A stretch of 64,000 nucleotides of DNA from Oceanobacillus sp. HTM 045 (GCA_009733745.1 WNWL01000001.1:124001-188000), one strand, 5' to 3'. Numbered from the stretch's first letter, positions 1-9,555 are shown. Notes: a model not told the origin generated them from the sequence alone. Numbers and translations are program-made.

Positions 1-802
1 CGTCAACCGTCTCCGCCCGGTCGGTGGGGGCGATGCCGCAGGCATCCATCGCCGCGAGCGCCTGCGGCCCGAGCGCCTTCAGCGACTGCCGCAACATCTT
101 GCGGCGCTGCGCGAACGCGGCCTTCGTGATCGCCTCCAGCCGCGCGATTTCCACCCCTTCCGGCGCTTCCTTCGGGCGGACCTGCACGATCGCGGACGTC
201 ACCTTCGGCGGCGGCGTGAAGACCTGCGGGCTGACCTCGAACAGGATCCGCGCCTCCGCGCGCCACTGGGCGAGGACGGAGAGGCGTCCATAAGCCTTGG
301 AGCCGGAGCGGGCGACGATGCGCTCGGCTACCTCCCGCTGGAACATCAGGGTCAGGCTGTCCCACCACGGCGGCCAGTCGGCCAGCGTCAGCCAGCGCAC
401 CAGCAGTTCCGTCCCGACATTGTAGGGCAGGTTCGCCACGATCCGCGCCGGGCCGCCAAGGCGGGCGGAAAGGTCGATCTCCAGCGCGTCGCCCTCGACG
501 ATCTCCAACCGGCCGGGCCAGGCGGCGGCCACCTCCTCCAGCGCGGCGATGCAGCGGCTGTCGCGCTCGATGGCGATGACGCGCCCGGCCCCTTCCATCA
601 GCAGTGCCCGCGTGAGCCCGCCGGGGCCGGGGCCGATCTCGACCACCGTAGCGCCTTCCAGCGGCCCCGCGGCGCGGGCGATGCGGCGGGTGACGTTCAG
701 GTCGAGGATGAAGTTCTGGCCGAGCGACTTGCGCGCCGAGAGGCCGTGCCGCGCGATGACCTCCCGCAGCGGGGGCAGCCCGTCCTCCGCCGCCTCAGCC
801 AT
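1..802 (-). CDS. rsmA: 16S rRNA dimethyladenosine transferase RsmA/KsgA (3' part cut by window edge)
   Basis: The product dimethylates two adjacent adenines near the 3' end of 16S rRNA during 30S maturation, using SAM. Reading the minus strand from the ATG at 802 gives an uninterrupted frame to the window edge, about 267 residues, so only the C-terminal end is missing. The N-terminus carries the family hallmark [10 protein letters not shown], then the Rossmann SAM motif [15 protein letters not shown] (about residues 48-62) and the catalytic motif NLPYNVGTE. The start overlaps the pdxA stop by 8 bp, which implies translational coupling as last known gene of the lptFGD-surA-pdxA-rsmA operon. 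Identity is secure; only the true end is unknown. Confidence 0.95.
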   Translation of the reverse strand, partial: MAEAAEDGLPPLREVIARHGLSARKSLGQNFILDLNVTRRIARAAGPLEGATVVEIGPGPGGLTRALLMEGAGRVIAIERDSRCIAALEEVAAAWPGRLEIVEGDALEIDLSARLGGPARIVANLPYNVGTELLVRWLTLADWPPWWDSLTLMFQREVAERIVARSGSKAYGRLSVLAQWRAEARILFEVSPQVFTPPPKVTSAIVQVRPKEAPEGVEIARLEAITKAAFAQRRKMLRQSLKALGPQALAAMDACGIAPTDRAETVD

Positions 803-1781
803 TTCGGGCGCGGGCCATCTCTCCCGCGAGGTTCAGCGCCTCGATCAGGCTGGTCGGGTCGGCGATGCCCTTGCCCGCGATATCGTAGGCGGTGCCGTGA
901 TCGGGCGAGGTGCGGACCACCGGCAGGCCGAGCGTCACATTCACGCCTCGTGCGAAGTCGATGGTCTTGATCGGGATCAGCGCCTGGTCGTGATACATGC
1001 AGACCGCCACATCGTAGCGCGCCCGCGCCGCGGGGTGGAACATCGTGTCCGCGGGCAGCGGGCCGGCGATGTCCATTCCTTCGCCGCGCAGGCGGTCGAG
1101 CAGGGGGGCGATGAACGCGCCTTCCTCCGCCCCCAGGACGCCGCCTTCGCCCGCATGGGGGTTGAGGCCCGCGACCGCGATGCGCGGCGCGACGATGCCG
1201 AAATCGCGGCGCAGCGCGGCCTCCGTTATGCGGATCGTCTCTTCCAGAAGGTCGGCCGTCAGCAGCGCCGGCACCTCGGCCAGCGGCACATGGATCGTGG
1301 TGGGGACGACGCGGATTCCCGGCGCGGCGAGCATCATCACCGGCCGTTCGATACCGGCGAGGTCGGCGAGGAACTCGGTATGGCCGGGAAAGGCGAAACC
1401 GGCGCCTTCCTTCAGGCCGCGCTTGTTGATCGGGTTGGTGACGATTGCCGCGGCGGCGCCGGAGCGGGCATGGCGAAACGCCATCTCGATGGACCGGATC
1501 ACGGATTCCGCATTGGCCGGGTCCGGCTCGCCGGGCCTTGGGGGCACCGGGAGTTCGAGCGTCAGGACGGGCAGCGCGTCCGCGCAGCGCCCCGGCGCCT
1601 CGGAGGGGTCGGCAATCTCGGCGACCGGGACGCCCCCGTCGCCCGCGACGCGGCGGATATGGGCGGGATCGGAGATCAGGTAGAACGGGTCCGCGACCTG
1701 GCCCGACCGCCACGCCGCCACGGTGATTTCCGGGCCGACACCGGCCGGGTCGCCCATGCTCAGGGCGAGTGGCGCGCTCAC
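795..1781 (-). CDS. pdxA: 4-hydroxythreonine-4-phosphate dehydrogenase PdxA
   Basis: This NAD-dependent oxidative decarboxylase acts in pyridoxal 5'-phosphate synthesis (DXP-independent branch) and is a cytosolic dimer. The 328-residue frame is of family length. It shows the N-terminal [15 protein letters not shown], metal-ligand histidines in [20 protein letters not shown] and [11 protein letters not shown], and the C-terminal [17 protein letters not shown] take GTG at 1781 as start: it overlaps the surA stop by 4 bp (GTGA), and the alternative ATG at 1757 would cut into the conserved N-terminal strand. The position between surA and rsmA is the usual proteobacterial order. Confidence 0.96.
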   Translation of the reverse strand: MSAPLALSMGDPAGVGPEITVAAWRSGQVADPFYLISDPAHIRRVAGDGGVPVAEIADPSEAPGRCADALPVLTLELPVPPRPGEPDPANAESVIRSIEMAFRHARSGAAAAIVTNPINKRGLKEGAGFAFPGHTEFLADLAGIERPVMMLAAPGIRVVPTTIHVPLAEVPALLTADLLEETIRITEAALRRDFGIVAPRIAVAGLNPHAGEGGVLGAEEGAFIAPLLDRLRGEGMDIAGPLPADTMFHPAARARYDVAVCMYHDQALIPIKTIDFARGVNVTLGLPVVRTSPDHGTAYDIAGKGIADPTSLIEALNLAGEMARARNG

Positions 1782-2743
1782 CGGACCTCGATCAGCGCGT
1801 CGCGGCGCAACTCCTGCAGGAAGCCTTCGGCGAGGCGGGCAGAGCGTTGCGCGGCGATCCGGTTGCGGATCTGGTCGCGCAGTTCCGGGTCGCTCGGATC
1901 CAGCCCGCCGCTGGCCTCGGTGCGCATCTCGACGATCTTGAGGATCGTGACGCCGCCCGGCACGGGCAGGGGCGGGGTCAGGTCGCCCACGCCGAGGCCC
2001 TGGAGCGCGGTGAACAGCTCGTCCGGCATCTGCCGGCGCGACACCCAGCCGACATCGCCGCCGTTCGACGCGCTCGGGCTGCGGCTGTAGCGCCGGGCCG
2101 CGGCCTCGAAGTCGCCGCCGGCGGAGAGTTCGCTGTAGAGCCGGTTGGCCAGCGCGCGGGTCTGCGCCTCGTTGCGGCCGCCATCGGTGAAGGGCAGGCC
2201 GATCTCCTGCAGCCTGAAGGACGAGGTCGTGCCCTGGCCGAGCAGCTCGATCTCCGCGTCGATCTCGCCCTCGGCCACGTCGACGCGCGAGCCGAAGCGG
2301 GCGCGGATCACGCTCCGCCAGACCATTTCGGCCTGGATCAGGTCGCGCAGCGCCGACTCGGTGACGCCGGAATCCGCCATCCGCGCAATGAACGCCTCGG
2401 GCGTCATGCCGGCCTGCTGGGCGAAGGCGGCGAGGCCCTCGGCATAGGCCTCGTCCGAGGGCAGGATGCCGATGTCGCGGCCCGCCTCCAGCTTGAGGCG
2501 GTCCTGCACGAGCTGGTCGAGCGCCTGCGCGCGCAGGGCGTCGACATTCTCGGTCGGGTAGCCGAGCGCGACCATGAGCTGCGCGCGCTGCGCCAGGTCG
2601 TAGCCCGTGATGGCGCTGTCGTTCACGACCGCGACGGGCCGGAACGGGGTCTGCGCGGCGGCGGGCGAACCCGCGCCGGTGACCATTACGCCGGGCACGG
2701 CGGCAAGCGTTGCGGCGATCGCGATCAGGAATCCGCGGAGCAT
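1778..2743 (-). CDS. surA: SurA-type periplasmic peptidyl-prolyl isomerase/chaperone
   Basis: A periplasmic chaperone with a parvulin isomerase domain that escorts outer-membrane beta-barrel proteins, probably including the LptD encoded just upstream. Residues 1 to about 30 form a signal peptide ending near AAAQTPF. The N-terminal SurA domain follows (VAVVNDSAITGYDLAQRAQL). A single PpiC/parvulin domain lies at about residues 175-285, with NGGDVGWVSRRQMPDEL. At 321 residues it is shorter than E. coli SurA, which has two parvulin domains; the short form is common in alphaproteobacteria. A GGGAGG ribosome site lies 6 nt before the ATG. The gene starts 17 bp after lptD. Confidence 0.9.
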   Translation of the reverse strand: MLRGFLIAIAATLAAVPGVMVTGAGSPAAAQTPFRPVAVVNDSAITGYDLAQRAQLMVALGYPTENVDALRAQALDQLVQDRLKLEAGRDIGILPSDEAYAEGLAAFAQQAGMTPEAFIARMADSGVTESALRDLIQAEMVWRSVIRARFGSRVDVAEGEIDAEIELLGQGTTSSFRLQEIGLPFTDGGRNEAQTRALANRLYSELSAGGDFEAAARRYSRSPSASNGGDVGWVSRRQMPDELFTALQGLGVGDLTPPLPVPGGVTILKIVEMRTEASGGLDPSDPELRDQIRNRIAAQRSARLAEGFLQELRRDALIEVR

Positions 2744-2760
2744 CGATTCCTCCCTGTTAC

Positions 2761-4917
2761 TTAACGCGCGTCGCCCGGCGCATCGGTGCCGAGCGTGAGA
2801 AGGCGGATACGTACACCGGCCGAGGTCGAGGCGGGTACGTCCTCGCTGTCTGTAAACCGCCGCTTCAGGAAAAGGTCAATCTCGCAGCACTCGTTGTGAT
2901 AGGTGATCGTCGCCGAGGTCTCGACGAATTCGCTGAGCTGGAGGTCGCGCTGGATGTAGCCGCCGATGGTCCAGTTCTCGTGCACGTCGAACTCCGCGAG
3001 CAGGCTCGCCTCCTCCGTGTCGGTGGTCGACCCGGCGGTCGGGTCGGCCTTGAGGAAGATGTAGCCGCCCTCCAGCCGCACCGGCCCCCACGAGACGTCG
3101 CCGAAGATCTCGTTGCGCGCGACCGAGAAGTCGTTCGCGAAGCGAAGGCGGTTGCGCAGCGACAGGTGCTCGCCGATGGAGATGGAGAAGGCGCCGACGA
3201 AATCCGACTCCGCGCCCGACAGGCCCGTACTGGTGCCGAAATCGGTGTTCTCCTTCAGGCGCACCACCCGGCCGAAGGCGGCGTCGAAGCTGAAATTGTC
3301 GTCGATGATCTCGTAGCGCAGGCCGAGGTTCAGGCGCGGTCCCTCTTCGACGAGGTCGTAGCCGGAGAAGTGGTTGAGGTCGAACAGGCTGGTCTCGTCG
3401 AACTCGACCACGAGGCTGTCCTCGTTCGGGATGTCGACGTCGTTGATGCCGTAGGGCGCGACGATCGCCTGCACGATGGGCTCGATGACGTGGGTTGTGC
3501 CGCTTTCCTGCGTGTAGATGAACGGGTAGCGCGCCTCGATGCCCGCCTGCGGGGCGAAACGGCTCACGAACTTGTCGGGATAGGCGGGGTCGTCATAGGT
3601 GCGGAAGAAATCGGCCTGCACCGAGCCGAAGGCGCGGAGCGCCACGCCCATGTCGAGCACGATGCCGCGCTCCCAGTCCAGCCCGATCGAGACCCGCGAG
3701 GTATCGCGCCCGTTGTTGCGGAAGAGCGTCGCGCTCGAGGCGGTGAAGCCGAGATCGCCGCCGATAAACGGCGCGGCGATCTCGTAGCGCGCGTCGAAGG
3801 CCGGCAGCACCACCGGGATGTCGCCCGCCGGCTCGTCGTCGCGCAGGCTCTGGAACCGCACGCCCGAGAGGTCGAAGAAACCCCGCCGCCCGTAGCTCTC
3901 GATGAAGATCTCGCTGGTCAGGCGGTCGGTGTTGGAGAAGTCGAACCGGCGCAGGTAGGCATCGTCGGTCGTCGTCTCGATGTCCCAGCCCCACTTGATG
4001 CCGTCGTAGATCGTGAACAGCCCCTCGGTGTCGAGATGGCCCTGGAAGCGGTTTTCGCCGGTATAGTCCGTCCAGGTGCCGGACCCGCCGATGGCGTACT
4101 GCCCGTTGGCCGTGGCGCGGCGGTACTCGCCCTCGGCGATCAGGATTTCCTCGGTCGAGAAGAAGGGCGTGAAGGTGAAGTCCGACTGCGCGTCGATGAC
4201 GAAGAAATAGGGGACCTTCACCCCGTAGCCGTAGTTGGTCGAGGAGAGGAAGCTCGGCACCAGGAAGCCGGTCGCCCGCTTCACGGTCGGGTCGGGATGC
4301 TGGAAATAGGGCACCCAGGCGACGGTGAATCCGAACACGTCGAAGGTCGCGTCCTCGTAGTGGATGACCTTCGCCTCCTCGTCGTGAATGATCCTCCGCG
4401 CGCGGATGCGCCAGAGCGGAACCGGGTCCTCGGCGCAGACGTCGCAGGGCGAGTAGACCGCGCGCGAAAGCGCGTTGTAGCGCCCGTCGAAGCGGCGTGC
4501 CTCCACGGCCGAGAGCCGGGCGGTGCCGCCCGCCATCACGCCGCGCGCACCGCGGACGATGCCGTCGCGCAGGTCGGTGTCAAGCTCGGCGAGGTCGGCA
4601 TAGACGGTCGCGCCCGACGGGTCGCGCAGCACGATGTCGCCGCTCGCCTCAAGCCGCTCGGCGCGGCTGTCGTAGACGATCCGGTCGGCGGTCAGCGTGC
4701 GCTCGCCGTAATAGACCTCGACGTTGCCTTCCGCGACCACCTTGCCGGAGTTGGTGTCGTAGACGACCGAGTCCGCCACGAGCGCCACGGGCTGGCCCGG
4801 GTCGGGCGCGTCGACGATCTGGCCGGAAGCTGCAAGGGGCGAGAGGATCAGGACGGCAAGGGCGGCGAGGATGCGTACCGTGCTCCCCGCAGCCAAACTC
4901 CTGACAGCTCGTGACAT
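2761..4917 (-). CDS. lptD: LPS-assembly outer membrane protein LptD
   Basis: LptD is the beta-barrel that inserts lipopolysaccharide into the outer leaflet of the outer membrane. The frame is open far upstream into lptG, but the ATG at 4917 is the credible start: it has a strong GGGAGGGAG ribosome site and opens a signal peptide (ILAALAVLILSPLAASGQ). The product is 718 residues. An OstA/LptA-like jelly-roll domain spans about residues 40-150 (VVYDTNSGKVVAEGNVEVYY). The alphaproteobacterial motif YSPCDVCAEDP follows, then a long beta-rich barrel ending with the conserved YHNECCEIDLFLKRRF region. It sits between lptG (77 bp upstream) and surA. Confidence 0.96.
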   Translation of the reverse strand: MSRAVRSLAAGSTVRILAALAVLILSPLAASGQIVDAPDPGQPVALVADSVVYDTNSGKVVAEGNVEVYYGERTLTADRIVYDSRAERLEASGDIVLRDPSGATVYADLAELDTDLRDGIVRGARGVMAGGTARLSAVEARRFDGRYNALSRAVYSPCDVCAEDPVPLWRIRARRIIHDEEAKVIHYEDATFDVFGFTVAWVPYFQHPDPTVKRATGFLVPSFLSSTNYGYGVKVPYFFVIDAQSDFTFTPFFSTEEILIAEGEYRRATANGQYAIGGSGTWTDYTGENRFQGHLDTEGLFTIYDGIKWGWDIETTTDDAYLRRFDFSNTDRLTSEIFIESYGRRGFFDLSGVRFQSLRDDEPAGDIPVVLPAFDARYEIAAPFIGGDLGFTASSATLFRNNGRDTSRVSIGLDWERGIVLDMGVALRAFGSVQADFFRTYDDPAYPDKFVSRFAPQAGIEARYPFIYTQESGTTHVIEPIVQAIVAPYGINDVDIPNEDSLVVEFDETSLFDLNHFSGYDLVEEGPRLNLGLRYEIIDDNFSFDAAFGRVVRLKENTDFGTSTGLSGAESDFVGAFSISIGEHLSLRNRLRFANDFSVARNEIFGDVSWGPVRLEGGYIFLKADPTAGSTTDTEEASLLAEFDVHENWTIGGYIQRDLQLSEFVETSATITYHNECCEIDLFLKRRFTDSEDVPASTSAGVRIRLLTLGTDAPGDAR

Positions 4918-4994
4918 ACGCTCTCCCTCCCGCCCGGCTCCTCCCTCACGGCGGTACCGGATTCGCGCGCTCCCCCCGGAGCGCAGTCCTGCTT

Positions 4995-6137
4995 TTATCC
5001 GTCCTCCAGATGCAGCAGCAAGCCCAGAGACAGAAGCACCGCCGAGGCGGGCGGGGCCCAGGCCGCGAGCACGACCGGGACCGTGCCCGATGCGCCCAGC
5101 GCCTTCGCGACGTCGTAGAGCACGTAGTAGACGAACCCGGCGATCACGCAGCCCAGCGCCATGGCGCCGAGCCCGCCGAACCGGGCGTGGCGCATCGAGA
5201 AGGCCGCGCCGATCAGCACCATGGCGGCAAAGACCACCGGGGCGGCCAGCAGGCTGTGCCAGTGCAGCAGGTGCCTGTCGGCGGAGAAGCCCGACTGGAT
5301 CAGCACCGAGATGAAGTCCGGCAGGTCCCAGAAGGAAATGGTCTGCGGGTCGGAGAAGCTCTCCACGATCCGGTCGCGGGTCAGGTCGGTCGGAAGGCGG
5401 ATCTCGTCGCGTTCCGTGGCGATGCCCGACGCGGTCGGCGCGAGTTCGCCGTTGCCGTCTCCCGCGCCGGGGCCCGCGAGGTCGGCGAGCTGCCATTCCA
5501 GCACGCCGTTGAGCCGCCAGTAGCCCTGCTCCAGCTTCGCCGCGCGGGCGTTCAGGCGGGAACGGAGCTTGTCGTCCGCGTCGAACTGGAAGACCGTGAC
5601 CTGCCAGAGCCGCTCGACCGTGCCGCTGGCGCTGCGGGCGTGGATCACGGTCTGGCCTTCGCCGCTGCCCTGCCGCAGCCAGAGCCCCTCGGACGACACC
5701 ATCAGGCGCGAGGTGGAATGGCCGAAATGCTTCGCCTCCAGCGAGTCGAAGCGCGCGCTCATCGCCGAGGCGACGGGGTTGTAGACCGCGAAGGAGACCG
5801 CCCCGAGGAAGATCGCCGAGATCACCGCCGGGGCCGTCAGCCGCCAGACGGAGACACCGGCGGCCCGCGTCACGACCAGCTCGCTTTCCCGCGCCATCCG
5901 CGCGAAGGCGGCCATCGCGGCCAGCAGGACGGTGAAGGGCGCCGCCGTGATCGTGACCGCGGGCGCGTGCATGAAGGCGAGCAGGATCACCGTGTCGAAG
6001 CCGACATTGGAATCCGCGCTCTTGCGCAGCAGTTCCACCATGTCCACCAGCACCACCAGCACGAAGACCGCGGAGAAGGTGGCGAGGAAGGTGAAGAGAA
6101 ACCGCCGCGCGACGTAGCAGCTCAGGGTCCAGCTCAT
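4995..6137 (-). CDS. lptG: LPS export ABC transporter permease LptG
   Basis: An inner-membrane permease of the LptB2FG complex, which extracts LPS and passes it to the periplasmic bridge. The 380-residue protein has the YjgP/YjgQ layout: transmembrane helices near the N-terminus (FLFTFLATFSAVFVLVVLVD), a cytosolic loop with the coupling segment MARESELVVTRAAGVSVWRL, a periplasmic beta-jellyroll domain at about residues 130-270, and further helices at the C-terminus. The ATG at 6137 overlaps the lptF stop by 4 bp, so the two permease subunits are translationally coupled. Confidence 0.95.
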   Translation of the reverse strand: MSWTLSCYVARRFLFTFLATFSAVFVLVVLVDMVELLRKSADSNVGFDTVILLAFMHAPAVTITAAPFTVLLAAMAAFARMARESELVVTRAAGVSVWRLTAPAVISAIFLGAVSFAVYNPVASAMSARFDSLEAKHFGHSTSRLMVSSEGLWLRQGSGEGQTVIHARSASGTVERLWQVTVFQFDADDKLRSRLNARAAKLEQGYWRLNGVLEWQLADLAGPGAGDGNGELAPTASGIATERDEIRLPTDLTRDRIVESFSDPQTISFWDLPDFISVLIQSGFSADRHLLHWHSLLAAPVVFAAMVLIGAAFSMRHARFGGLGAMALGCVIAGFVYYVLYDVAKALGASGTVPVVLAAWAPPASAVLLSLGLLLHLEDG

Positions 6138-7282
6138 GTGGCGCGGGCCTCCGGTTCGGCGTCGTCGAGCAGCGGGGGGCGGCGGCGGCCGGTCCGCGTC
6201 CGCCCGCCCCGCGCCAGGTACCAGACCGAGAAGACCACCGCCGCGACCGGCGGCAGGTACATCAGCACCGCGAGCTCCGGCTCGGAGGTGGTCGCGCTCT
6301 TGGCGGCGAACCCGGTGAGCCTCAGCGCGACGGCGGCGATCACCGCGATGACGATCCGCCCCGCGAATCCTTGACGCCGGAACCCCGCGCCGACCACCAG
6401 CGCCACGGCCAGCATCGGCAGCGCGAGCGCGTAGAGCGGAGCCGACAGCGCCTCGTGCGCCTCCGCCCGGAACTCGCCGATGCTGCGCGGCCGCGCCTCC
6501 TGCTCGGTGATGGAGAGGAGCCGCGGCAGGAACAGCTCGCTCGGCTTGCGCGCCCGCACCTGCTCGGACCCGGCGAACTGGGTCAGGTCGTAGGAGATCT
6601 GGTCGAACCGCAGCAGCGAGAGGTTCTCGTCCAGCGGCCCGGTGATCGACTGCGCGACCCCGTTGAACATCACCAGCCGCGTCTCCTGCTCCGAGCGCAG
6701 CAGGTAGGCCTTCTCGGCGGTGTAGGTGACGATCTGGTCGGGCTTGCGCGCGTCGTGGACGAAGATCCCGAACATCTCGCCCGACCGGCCCATCTCGCGC
6801 ATGTAGACCGTCACGCCGGAGGAGGGGGTCTGGAACTCGCCCTCGCGCAGGAAGGCGGCGGCGACATCGGCGCGGATCTCGGTGATCCGGCCGCGCATCT
6901 CGCGCTGGGCGCTGGGCATCAGGAAGATGGTGTTGAAGGCCATCGCCGCCGTCGCCGCGACCGAGAAGATCACCACCGGCCGCAGCAGCGCCGGCCCGCT
7001 CATGCCGGAGGCGAACATCACCGTGATCTCGCTGTCGCCGAACAGCCGGTTCACCGCGTAGAGCACCGCCGCGAAGACCGAGATCGGCAGCACGATCGAC
7101 ATCACCAGCGGCAGCAGCAGGACGGTGAACTCGAGGAAGACCCGCGCCGACTGGCCGTTGTTGATCACCGTGTCGATCACGCGCAGCGACTGGGTCAGCC
7201 AGATGATCCCGGTGAACACCACGACGAAGAAGACGAACGGGAAGAAGATCTGCCTGAGGACGTAGGTATCGAGGCGGCGCAT
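6134..7282 (-). CDS. lptF: LPS export ABC transporter permease LptF
   Basis: Partner permease of LptG in the LPS extraction complex of the inner membrane. From the ATG at 7282 the protein is 382 residues and begins MRRLDTYVLRQIFFPFVFF, the typical LptF opening. The frame is open further upstream, but that extension crosses a tandem repeat and has no family similarity. The coupling-helix region reads NRLFGDSEITVMFASGMSGP. A periplasmic domain occupies about residues 120-265, with TM helices at both ends. It is the first gene of the operon. A candidate promoter lies at 7422-7450, and pepA is transcribed away on the other strand. Confidence 0.95.
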   Translation of the reverse strand: MRRLDTYVLRQIFFPFVFFVVVFTGIIWLTQSLRVIDTVINNGQSARVFLEFTVLLLPLVMSIVLPISVFAAVLYAVNRLFGDSEITVMFASGMSGPALLRPVVIFSVAATAAMAFNTIFLMPSAQREMRGRITEIRADVAAAFLREGEFQTPSSGVTVYMREMGRSGEMFGIFVHDARKPDQIVTYTAEKAYLLRSEQETRLVMFNGVAQSITGPLDENLSLLRFDQISYDLTQFAGSEQVRARKPSELFLPRLLSITEQEARPRSIGEFRAEAHEALSAPLYALALPMLAVALVVGAGFRRQGFAGRIVIAVIAAVALRLTGFAAKSATTSEPELAVLMYLPPVAAVVFSVWYLARGGRTRTGRRRPPLLDDAEPEARAT

Positions 7283-7341
7283 GGGCCACTCCTGCTCGGC
7301 GCTCCATGCGCGGCGCGCCGACATAATGCGCCGAGGCGCCC

Positions 7342-7397
7342 GTGTCGAGCAAGGCGTGTCGATCAAGGCGTGTCGATCAGGGCCTGTCGATCCGGCC
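7342..7397. repeat. Four-unit 14-bp tandem repeat between lptF and pepA
   Basis: Four consecutive 14-bp units are present. The first three (7342-7355, 7356-7369, 7370-7383) read gtgtcgaKcaRggc with one difference between successive units; the fourth (7384-7397, ctgtcgatccggcc) is more diverged. The array lies in the 5' leader or promoter region of lptF, 60-115 bp upstream of its start codon. Function is unknown; slippage variation or binding by a direct-repeat regulator are both possible. Confidence 0.85.
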
Positions 7398-7421
7398 CCG
7401 GGCACGCCACTCCCGCGCAAC

Positions 7422-7450
7422 AAAATTCGCCGCCGGGGGGGACTGGTCAA
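7422..7450 (-). promoter_or_regulatory. Candidate sigma-70 promoter for the lptFGD-surA-pdxA-rsmA operon
   Basis: On the minus strand, TTGACC (7445-7450) is followed after 17 bp by AATTTT (7422-7427). The -35 is a good match; the -10 is weak but is one of the few AT-rich spots here. Transcription would run through the 14-bp tandem repeat into lptF, giving a leader of about 130 nt. Confidence 0.4.
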
Positions 7451-7511
7451 TCGGCGATTGCCGGGCTAGGTGTCACCGGACCTTCAACATTGCGAGCCTT
7501 GGAGTTTTCCG

Positions 7512-8993
7512 ATGACGACACCCGCCACCATCGACTTCAGCGAGGAAGACGCACAGGCGCTCACCGGAACCCGGGGCACGATCGTGGTCTTCGCCGATGC
7601 GGAAGGCGTGCTCACGCCGGCGGCGCAGGCGCTCGACGCGGCGATGGGCGGCGCGCTGGGGCGCGCGGTGACCTCCGAATCGTTCCGCCCGCGGCCCGAG
7701 AACGTGACCCGCTTTGCATGGCCCGCGGGGATCGAGGCCGAGACCGTCCTGCTCGCGACGCTCGGGCCCGATCCGGACCCGGCCGCGGCGCGGCAGGCGG
7801 GCGGCGCGATCGGCGCGGCGCTGTCGCGCGGGCCGGTCACGCTGGCGACGGCGGGCGCGGGCGCGCCTGAACTCGTCGCCGAGATGATCTGGGGCGCGGT
7901 GCTGAAGCTCTACCGCTTCGACATCTACCGCAAGACCGGCGACGACGACCCGTCGCCGATCGACCGGCTCGCGGTGATGACCGACAAGCCGGAGGCCCTG
8001 GCCCGGCTCTCCGCGCCCTTCGCGGCGCTGGCCGAGGGCATCTTCTTCACCCGCGACCTGGTGAACGAGCCCGCCAACGTGCTCACCACTGACGACTTCG
8101 CCGCGCGGCTGGCCGCGATGCAGGAGCTTGGCCTCGAGGTCGAGATCCTCGCCGAGGAGGAGATGACAAAGCTCGGCATGCGCGCGCTGCTCGGCGTCGG
8201 GCAGGGCTCGGCCTCCGAATCCAAGCTCGTCGTGATGAAGTGGATGGGCGGCGGCGACGAGGCCCCGCTGGCGCTGGTCGGCAAGGGTGTCGTGTTCGAC
8301 ACCGGCGGCATCTCCATCAAGCCCGCCGCGGGCATGGAGGACATGACGATGGACATGGGCGGCGCCGGCGTCGTCTCCGGCGTCATGCGCACCCTCGCGC
8401 TGCGCCGCGCCAAGGCCAACGTCGTCGGCGTGGTCGGCCTCGTGGAGAACATGCCGGACGGCAAGGCGCAGCGCCCGGGCGACATCGTGAAGTCGATGAA
8501 GGGCGACACGATCGAGGTGATCAACACCGACGCCGAGGGCCGCCTCGTCCTCGCCGACGCGCTCTGGTACACGCAGGAGACCTTCAAGCCCTGCGGCGTT
8601 ATCGACCTCGCGACGCTGACCGGGGCCATCATCGTCGCGCTCGGCCACCACCAGGCGGGCTACTTCGCCAACGACGACGCTTTCGCCGCCAAGCTGGAGG
8701 ACGCGGCGAAGAAATCGGGCGACCCGGCCTGGCGGATGCCACTCGGCAAGCTCTACGACAAACAGATCAAGTCGCGCCTCGCCGACATGAAGAACACCGG
8801 CGGCCGGCAGGCCGGGTCCGTGACCGCGGCGCAGTTCCTGCAGCGGTTCATCAAGAACGGCACGCCGTGGATCCATATCGACATCGCCGGGGTCGCCACC
8901 ACGACCTCCGGCACCGATCTCGCGCCCAAGGGGGCGACGGGCTGGGGTGTCGCGGCGCTCGACCGGCTGGTCCGCGACGGCTACGAGGGCTGA
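7512..8993 (+). CDS. pepA: Leucyl aminopeptidase (M17 family) PepA
   Basis: A cytosolic two-metal aminopeptidase that removes N-terminal residues from peptides; in E. coli PepA also binds DNA. The frame opens at 7470, but the ATG at 7512 has a GGAG box 7 nt upstream and begins MTTPATIDF, so the product is 493 residues. The N-terminal domain covers about residues 1-165. The catalytic domain has the active-site lysine in VGKGVVFDTGG (K258) and the M17 signature INTDAEGRL (N338-L345, catalytic Arg344). The divergent lptF and the downstream holC, 16 bp away, match the common alphaproteobacterial arrangement. Confidence 0.96.
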   Translation: MTTPATIDFSEEDAQALTGTRGTIVVFADAEGVLTPAAQALDAAMGGALGRAVTSESFRPRPENVTRFAWPAGIEAETVLLATLGPDPDPAAARQAGGAIGAALSRGPVTLATAGAGAPELVAEMIWGAVLKLYRFDIYRKTGDDDPSPIDRLAVMTDKPEALARLSAPFAALAEGIFFTRDLVNEPANVLTTDDFAARLAAMQELGLEVEILAEEEMTKLGMRALLGVGQGSASESKLVVMKWMGGGDEAPLALVGKGVVFDTGGISIKPAAGMEDMTMDMGGAGVVSGVMRTLALRRAKANVVGVVGLVENMPDGKAQRPGDIVKSMKGDTIEVINTDAEGRLVLADALWYTQETFKPCGVIDLATLTGAIIVALGHHQAGYFANDDAFAAKLEDAAKKSGDPAWRMPLGKLYDKQIKSRLADMKNTGGRQAGSVTAAQFLQRFIKNGTPWIHIDIAGVATTTSGTDLAPKGATGWGVAALDRLVRDGYEG

Positions 8994-9009
8994 ACCGCTG
9001 GCGCAGACC

Positions 9010-9477
9010 ATGGGGGAAGTGCTGTTCTACCATCTGACGGCGCGCCCGCTGGAATGGGCGCTGCCGGAGATGCTGGAAAAGTGCCTCGCCCGCGGCTGGC
9101 GCAGCGTCGTCCGCACCGGCTCGCGCGAGCGGGCCGAGGCGCTCAACGCGCACCTATGGACATATTCCGACACGTCTTTTCTGCCTCACGGCATGGAAGC
9201 GGACGGGCCTCCGGAGAAGCATCCGGTCTACCTGACCGATGGCGACGAGGTGCCGGCGGGGGTCGAGGTGCTGTTCCTGGTCGACGGGGCGGACGAGCCG
9301 GCGGAGGGCATGGCCCGGTTCACGCGGGTCGCCCTCCTGTTCGACGGGCACGACGACACTTCGGTCGCGGCCGCAAGGTCGCAGTGGAAGTCGGTCACCG
9401 CCGCCGGGCTGAAGGCCGTCTACTGGGCGCAGGACGGCGACGGGCGCTGGCAGAAGAAGGCCGAAAGCGGCGGCTGA
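9010..9477 (+). CDS. holC: DNA polymerase III chi subunit HolC
   Basis: HolC is the clamp-loader accessory subunit that links the replisome to single-stranded DNA-binding protein. The 155-residue product starts MGEVLFYHLTARPLEWALP and has the chi pattern: an early EMLEKCLARGWRSVVRTGS helix/strand and LNAHLWTYSDTSFLPHG, where a tryptophan and the SFLPHG segment are conserved. LFDGHDD and the C-terminal YWAQDGDGRWQKKA follow. I chose ATG 9010 because the chi fold starts there; the upstream extension overlaps pepA. Only 16 bp separate it from pepA, so the two are probably co-transcribed. Confidence 0.93.
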   Translation: MGEVLFYHLTARPLEWALPEMLEKCLARGWRSVVRTGSRERAEALNAHLWTYSDTSFLPHGMEADGPPEKHPVYLTDGDEVPAGVEVLFLVDGADEPAEGMARFTRVALLFDGHDDTSVAAARSQWKSVTAAGLKAVYWAQDGDGRWQKKAESGG

Positions 9478-9531
9478 GGCTTGCCCCTTTTGCCGCGTTA
9501 ACACTTTTATCCTTGCAAATCAATGACTTGC

Positions 9532-9554
9532 GCCGGTCGCAACCTTGCGACGGC
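9532..9554. terminator. Hairpin between convergent holC and ribD
   Basis: An inverted repeat pairs gccggtcgcaa (9532-9542) with ttgcgacggc (9545-9554), leaving one bulged G and a 2-nt centre (a 4-nt loop if the closing pair is opened). It lies immediately before the ribD stop (9556) and 55 bp after holC. There is no clear T-tract, so intrinsic termination is uncertain. Confidence 0.4.
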
Positions 9555-9555
9555 G

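Noticed and set aside
4918-5496. Extended N-terminus of lptD
   Set aside because: The extension is antisense-like, low-complexity and overlaps lptG in another frame. The ATG at 4917 has a ribosome site and signal peptide.
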